Shown here piece by piece: positions 61,036 to 64,000 of a DNA stretch of 64,000 nt. Made by a program: the position numbers and the translations under genes. The notes below the pieces were generated by a model that was not told where the DNA came from, made no database searches, and saw only the letters and a list, made by a program, of their open reading frames with translations. Every line of letters begins with the position of its first letter. The stretch's first letter is position 1. The DNA is from Oceaniferula spumae (GTDB taxonomy: Bacteria; Verrucomicrobiota; Verrucomicrobiia; Verrucomicrobiales; Akkermansiaceae), in NCBI RefSeq assembly GCF_042849255.1, contig NZ_AP026866.1, positions 4,340,001 to 4,404,000 of the forward strand, written 5' to 3'.

Positions 61036-61743
61036 ATGCTATCATTCATTGATTCGCTATTCACCAGCACAGCCAATTCACCCAGCGCTGTGGAGATCAT
61101 CGTGGCAGTGGCGGTAAGCCTGATTCTAAACCTTCTGGTGGCGGCGCTTTATAAAAACACTTATCGAGGCAAAAATTACTCGCAAGATTATGTTCACACC
61201 TTGGTCATCATTGGCACGGTGGTGACTATCATCATCCTGATTGTCCGTGGCGAGGGAGGCGGGCAGATCGCATTTGGTATGTTTGCGGCGTTCTCGATTA
61301 TTCGTTTCAGGCGGAATTTGACCCAGGCACGAGACCTGGCCTTTATTTTTGTATCGATGGCCACAGGTCTGTCGGTGGGCGCGTTACCGCTCGGTCGTCT
61401 CTGGTTGGCCGTGGTGGCTCTGTGTATTGTGGGTATTGCCATCTACGCCATGGCGAAGGGAGACTTCTTTGCACCGCGCCGAGTCAGCCACAGCCTGCGT
61501 GTCAGGGTGACCAATGATATTAACTACGATGAAGTATTCGCACCCATCTTCGCCGTGTTCGCGGAGGATGCCGAGTTGAGGAGTGTTGAGTCCGCTCAAG
61601 CGGGGATGATGACTGAGTTGCGCTATGATGTAACCCTGAAGGAGTCCGGAAACGTGGCTGATTTCATGGAAAAAATGCAAGTGGGGAGCGGAAATAATCG
61701 AGTGCTATTGACCACCATGCGTGGGAATGAGCTCGGAGTTTAG
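61036..61743 (+). CDS. DUF4956 membrane protein, partner of the VTC protein
   Basis: 235 residues. Four membrane segments in the N-terminal half (VEIIVAVAVSLILNLLVAAL; VHTLVIIGTVVTIIILIV; IAFGMFAAFSIIRFRRNL; LWLAVVALCIVGIAIYAM) with the conserved AFSIIRFRRNLTQARDLAFI. The C-terminal cytoplasmic about 80 residues have a ferredoxin-like pattern (LRVRVTNDINYDEVFAPIFA). Such proteins lie beside VTC polymerases and are thought to place polyphosphate synthesis at the membrane; that is inference from co-occurrence. Confidence 0.85.
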   Translation: MLSFIDSLFTSTANSPSAVEIIVAVAVSLILNLLVAALYKNTYRGKNYSQDYVHTLVIIGTVVTIIILIVRGEGGGQIAFGMFAAFSIIRFRRNLTQARDLAFIFVSMATGLSVGALPLGRLWLAVVALCIVGIAIYAMAKGDFFAPRRVSHSLRVRVTNDINYDEVFAPIFAVFAEDAELRSVESAQAGMMTELRYDVTLKESGNVADFMEKMQVGSGNNRVLLTTMRGNELGV

Positions 61744-61802
61744 TTTTTCGCTATAGCAGCCAGTGCTGTGCTATTTGACCCGCAAACTGTTTAAATGCGG
61801 CC

Positions 61803-61892
61803 AAATGAGCCGTGACTAGGAGGATTCACCTTGACCCTAGGTGGCCTCGTACCTAGCTTCCCGGCGTCCGCGCCCCATGGCGCTCATTTCCC
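61803..61892 (+). promoter_or_regulatory. Structured sucC leader, candidate cis-regulatory RNA
   Basis: Directly before the sucC ATG an 8-bp outer stem AAATGAGC (61803-61810) / GCTCATTT (61882-61889) encloses hairpin CTAGGT (61837-61842) / ACCTAG (61851-61856) and hairpin GGCG-TCCG-CGCC (61863-61874). CTAGG at 61816-61820 can pair instead with CCTAG at 61836-61840 or 61852-61856, so alternative folds exist. The outer stem closes 3 nt before the start codon and would bury it. I do not recognise a known riboswitch. Confidence 0.45.
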
Positions 61893-63077
61893 ATGAATAT
61901 CCACGAGTATCAGGCGAAGGAGTTGTTTGAAAAATATGGTGTCGCCAGTCCCAATGGACAGGTCGCCTCAACAGCTGAAGAAGCTAAAGCCGCGGCCCTG
62001 GCCATCGGTGGTAGCAATCTAGTTATCAAAGCACAGGTGCATGCCGGTGGCCGAGGTAAGGGAACCTTTAAAAACGGTTTCCAAGGTGGGGTCCACTTGC
62101 TGGAAAGCGCCGACCAGGCAGCTGAGTTCGCCGAGAAAATGATCGGACAAACTTTGGTGACCAAGCAGACCGGTGAAGAGGGTAAGCTCGTGAGCAAAGT
62201 GATGATCGGTGAAGCAGTCGACATCGAGCGCGAACTTTACCTCGCCATCCTGATGGACCGCGAAACCTGCCGTCCAGTCATCGTAGCCAGCACCGAAGGT
62301 GGTATGGACATTGAGGAAGTTGCCGAGAGCACACCTGAGAAAATCGTCCGTCAGTTCATTCATCCGCTTGCCGGCCTTCAAGGTTACGAAGTCCGCAAGC
62401 TCGCCAAGGCTCTCGAGCTTTCCGGCGATCAGGCCAAGCAATTTGGCAAACTTATTTCCAATCTCTATAATCTGTTCCTGAAGAGCGACTGCTCAATGGT
62501 GGAAATCAACCCGCTCGTGGTCACTCCAGACGGTCAGGTGCTCGCACTCGATGCCAAGTTCGGCTTCGATGACAACGCACTCTACCGCCACCCTGAGATC
62601 GTTGCTTACCGCGACACCGATGAGGAAGACCCTCGCGAAGTGGAAGCATCCAAGTTTGATCTCAACTACATCGGACTCGACGGCGACATCGCCTGTCTTG
62701 TCAACGGCGCAGGTCTTGCCATGGCGACCATGGACATCATCCAGCACTGCGGCGGCTCACCAGCCAACTTCCTCGACGTCGGAGGTGGCGCCACCAAAGA
62801 ACAGGTCTCCGCTGCATTTAAAATCATCCTCGGTGACGCGAATGTCAAAGGCATACTCGTGAACATCTTTGGAGGTATCATGCAGTGTGACATCATCGCT
62901 GAGGGCATCCTTGCCGCAGCGAAGGAAACCGACCTCAACATTCCGCTCATCGTTCGTCTCGAAGGCACCAATGTCGACAAAGGACGCGAGCTGATTGCCA
63001 ACTCCGATCTCGATGTAATCACCGCCGTCAGCCTCAACGATGCCGCCGAAAAAGCAGTGGCAGCTGTCAAAGGCTAA
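61893..63077 (+). CDS. sucC: Succinate-CoA ligase, beta subunit (ADP- or GDP-forming)
   Basis: 394 residues: MNIHEYQAKELFEKYGVASP, ATP-grasp elements KAQVHAGGRGKGTFKNG and SKVMIGEAVDIERELYLAIL, MVEINPLVVTPDGQVLALDA, GAGLAMATMDIIQHCGGSPA, FGGIMQCDIIAEGIL. TCA-cycle enzyme converting succinyl-CoA to succinate with nucleotide triphosphate formation. Length typical. It is cotranscribed with sucD (34-nt gap). The leader before it appears structured. Confidence 0.97.
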   Translation: MNIHEYQAKELFEKYGVASPNGQVASTAEEAKAAALAIGGSNLVIKAQVHAGGRGKGTFKNGFQGGVHLLESADQAAEFAEKMIGQTLVTKQTGEEGKLVSKVMIGEAVDIERELYLAILMDRETCRPVIVASTEGGMDIEEVAESTPEKIVRQFIHPLAGLQGYEVRKLAKALELSGDQAKQFGKLISNLYNLFLKSDCSMVEINPLVVTPDGQVLALDAKFGFDDNALYRHPEIVAYRDTDEEDPREVEASKFDLNYIGLDGDIACLVNGAGLAMATMDIIQHCGGSPANFLDVGGGATKEQVSAAFKIILGDANVKGILVNIFGGIMQCDIIAEGILAAAKETDLNIPLIVRLEGTNVDKGRELIANSDLDVITAVSLNDAAEKAVAAVKG

Positions 63078-63111
63078 TCAACCATTACCAATCACTAATC
63101 ACGAATTTATT

Positions 63112-64000
63112 ATGTCCATTTTAGTAGATGAAAACACCAAGGTGCTCGTCCAAGGCATCACTGGAGGTTTCGGCGGCAAACATGCCCAACTGAGCCTCGA
63201 TTACGGAACGCAAATCGTCGCCGGTGTCACTCCCGGAAAAGGAGGTCAAACCTTCGGCGAGAAGACTCCAGTCTTCGACACCGTTTCCGAAGCTGCCGGT
63301 GAAACCGGAGCCACCGTTTCCGCCATTTTTGTGCCGCCTCCATTCGCTGCCGATGCCATTCTCGAAGCTGTCGACGCAGAGCTCGATCTCGTCGTTTGCA
63401 TCACCGAAGGTATTCCTGTAGCCGATATGATGCGCGTGAAGGAAATGATGAAAGGCAGCAAGACCCGTCTGATCGGACCTAACTGCCCAGGCATCGTGAC
63501 TCCTGGTCGCGGTGAGAAATCGCACGGTGGCTGCCGTATCGGCATCGCACCTGGATACATTCACAAGCGCGGAAACGTCGGTGTGGTTTCCCGTTCCGGA
63601 ACGCTCACCTACGAAGCCGTCTATCAGCTCACCGAGCTCGGCTACGGTCAGAGCACTTGTGTGGGCATCGGTGGAGATCCTATCAACGGAACATCCCACC
63701 TCGATGTGCTGAAAATGTTCAACGACGACGACGAAACTGAAGCCATCATCATGATCGGTGAAATCGGCGGTAATGCCGAAGCTGAGGCCGCACGTTGGGC
63801 CAAGGACAACTGCAAGAAGCCAATCGCCGGATTCATCGCCGGTGCCACAGCGCCTCCAGGCCGCCGCATGGGTCACGCCGGTGCGATCGTCGGTGGTGAA
63901 GAAGACACTGCCGAGGCTAAGAAAAAGATCCTCGCCGAGTGCGGCATCGCCGTTTCCGAAACTCCATCGGACATGGGCAAGACTCTCGTCGGTATGCTTT
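63112..64000 (+). CDS. sucD: Succinate-CoA ligase, alpha subunit (3' end outside window)
   Basis: The first 296 residues are visible and no stop is reached; the family has about 290-300, so only a few residues are missing. MSILVDENTKVLVQGITGGF, the CoA-binding Rossmann part, LIGPNCPGIVTPG, VGVVSRSGTLTYEAVYQLTE, GDPINGTSHLDVL and RRMGHAGAIVGG, containing the phosphorylated His, are present. The leader ACCAATCACTAATCACGAAT is another A/C-rich repeat without SD. Confidence 0.96.
   Translation, partial: MSILVDENTKVLVQGITGGFGGKHAQLSLDYGTQIVAGVTPGKGGQTFGEKTPVFDTVSEAAGETGATVSAIFVPPPFAADAILEAVDAELDLVVCITEGIPVADMMRVKEMMKGSKTRLIGPNCPGIVTPGRGEKSHGGCRIGIAPGYIHKRGNVGVVSRSGTLTYEAVYQLTELGYGQSTCVGIGGDPINGTSHLDVLKMFNDDDETEAIIMIGEIGGNAEAEAARWAKDNCKKPIAGFIAGATAPPGRRMGHAGAIVGGEEDTAEAKKKILAECGIAVSETPSDMGKTLVGML

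Overview
The window looks like chromosomal DNA of a Verrucomicrobiota bacterium, probably a marine or host-associated Verrucomicrobiales lineage near Rubritaleaceae/Akkermansiaceae. The reasons are the verrucomicrobial-looking 16S/23S genes, five exported proteins ending in the PEP-CTERM sorting signal (PEPSSAALLGL, a hydrophobic stretch, then RRR), an ECF sigma/FecR pair of the type common in Planctomycetes and Verrucomicrobia, sulfatase and polysaccharide-lyase genes, and thrombospondin-type-3-like DGDG tails. The lineage is inferred; no database was searched.

Region by region. 1-9.4 kb is accessory and polysaccharide-related: the 3' end of a PL8-type lyase, a decayed sulfatase/TSP3 gene, a four-gene minus-strand operon (ECF sigma, FecR-type membrane regulator, two PEP-CTERM proteins), a further PEP-CTERM protein followed by a large SGNH/sialate-esterase-like protein that shares its N-terminal domain, and a lipoprotein. 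9.4-25 kb is mixed housekeeping: rpmJ, serA, a MidA-type methyltransferase, a class A PBP whose transpeptidase motifs have degenerated, a zinc-ribbon membrane protein, an unassigned conserved protein, an N-acetylglutamate-synthase-like protein, a DUF4010 membrane protein, a sulfatase, an L,D-transpeptidase, one EF-G gene (minus strand) and a CAU tRNA.

25.5-40.9 kb is one long plus-strand ribosomal-protein cluster fusing the str, S10 and spc blocks: rpsL-rpsG-fusA-rpsJ-rplC-rplD-rplW-rplB-rpsS-[exported coiled-coil protein]-rplV-rpsC-rplP-rpmC-rpsQ-rplN-rplX-rplE-rpsH-rplF-rplR-rpsE-rplO-secY, then a terminator. tuf, rpsN and rpmD are absent from their usual places. An exported coiled-coil protein sits between rpsS and rplV. 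Most start codons in the cluster are preceded by G-poor, C/A/T-rich leaders without a Shine-Dalgarno sequence, and the 16S rRNA in the same window carries an altered anti-SD (ATCTCC instead of ACCTCC).

41-49.5 kb holds two more PEP-CTERM proteins, a multi-PDZ trypsin-like protease followed by an inactive relative, a remnant of an FAD monooxygenase gene, sufT, and a DUF4212/sodium-solute symporter pair. 50-55.7 kb is a complete rRNA operon (16S, tRNA-Ala, tRNA-Ile, 23S, 5S, terminator). 55.8-64 kb holds an ornithine-cyclodeaminase-family gene, an M16 protease, a VTC-domain polyphosphate polymerase with its DUF4956 partner, and sucC-sucD, with a leader before sucC that can fold in alternative ways; sucD runs off the end.

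The best candidates for something undescribed are the sigma/FecR/PEP-CTERM operon, in which the membrane regulator carries a copy of the domain found in the two exported proteins encoded behind it; the exported coiled-coil protein embedded in the S10 operon; the SD-less r-protein leaders together with the altered anti-SD; the class A PBP with a dead transpeptidase; and the sucC leader.
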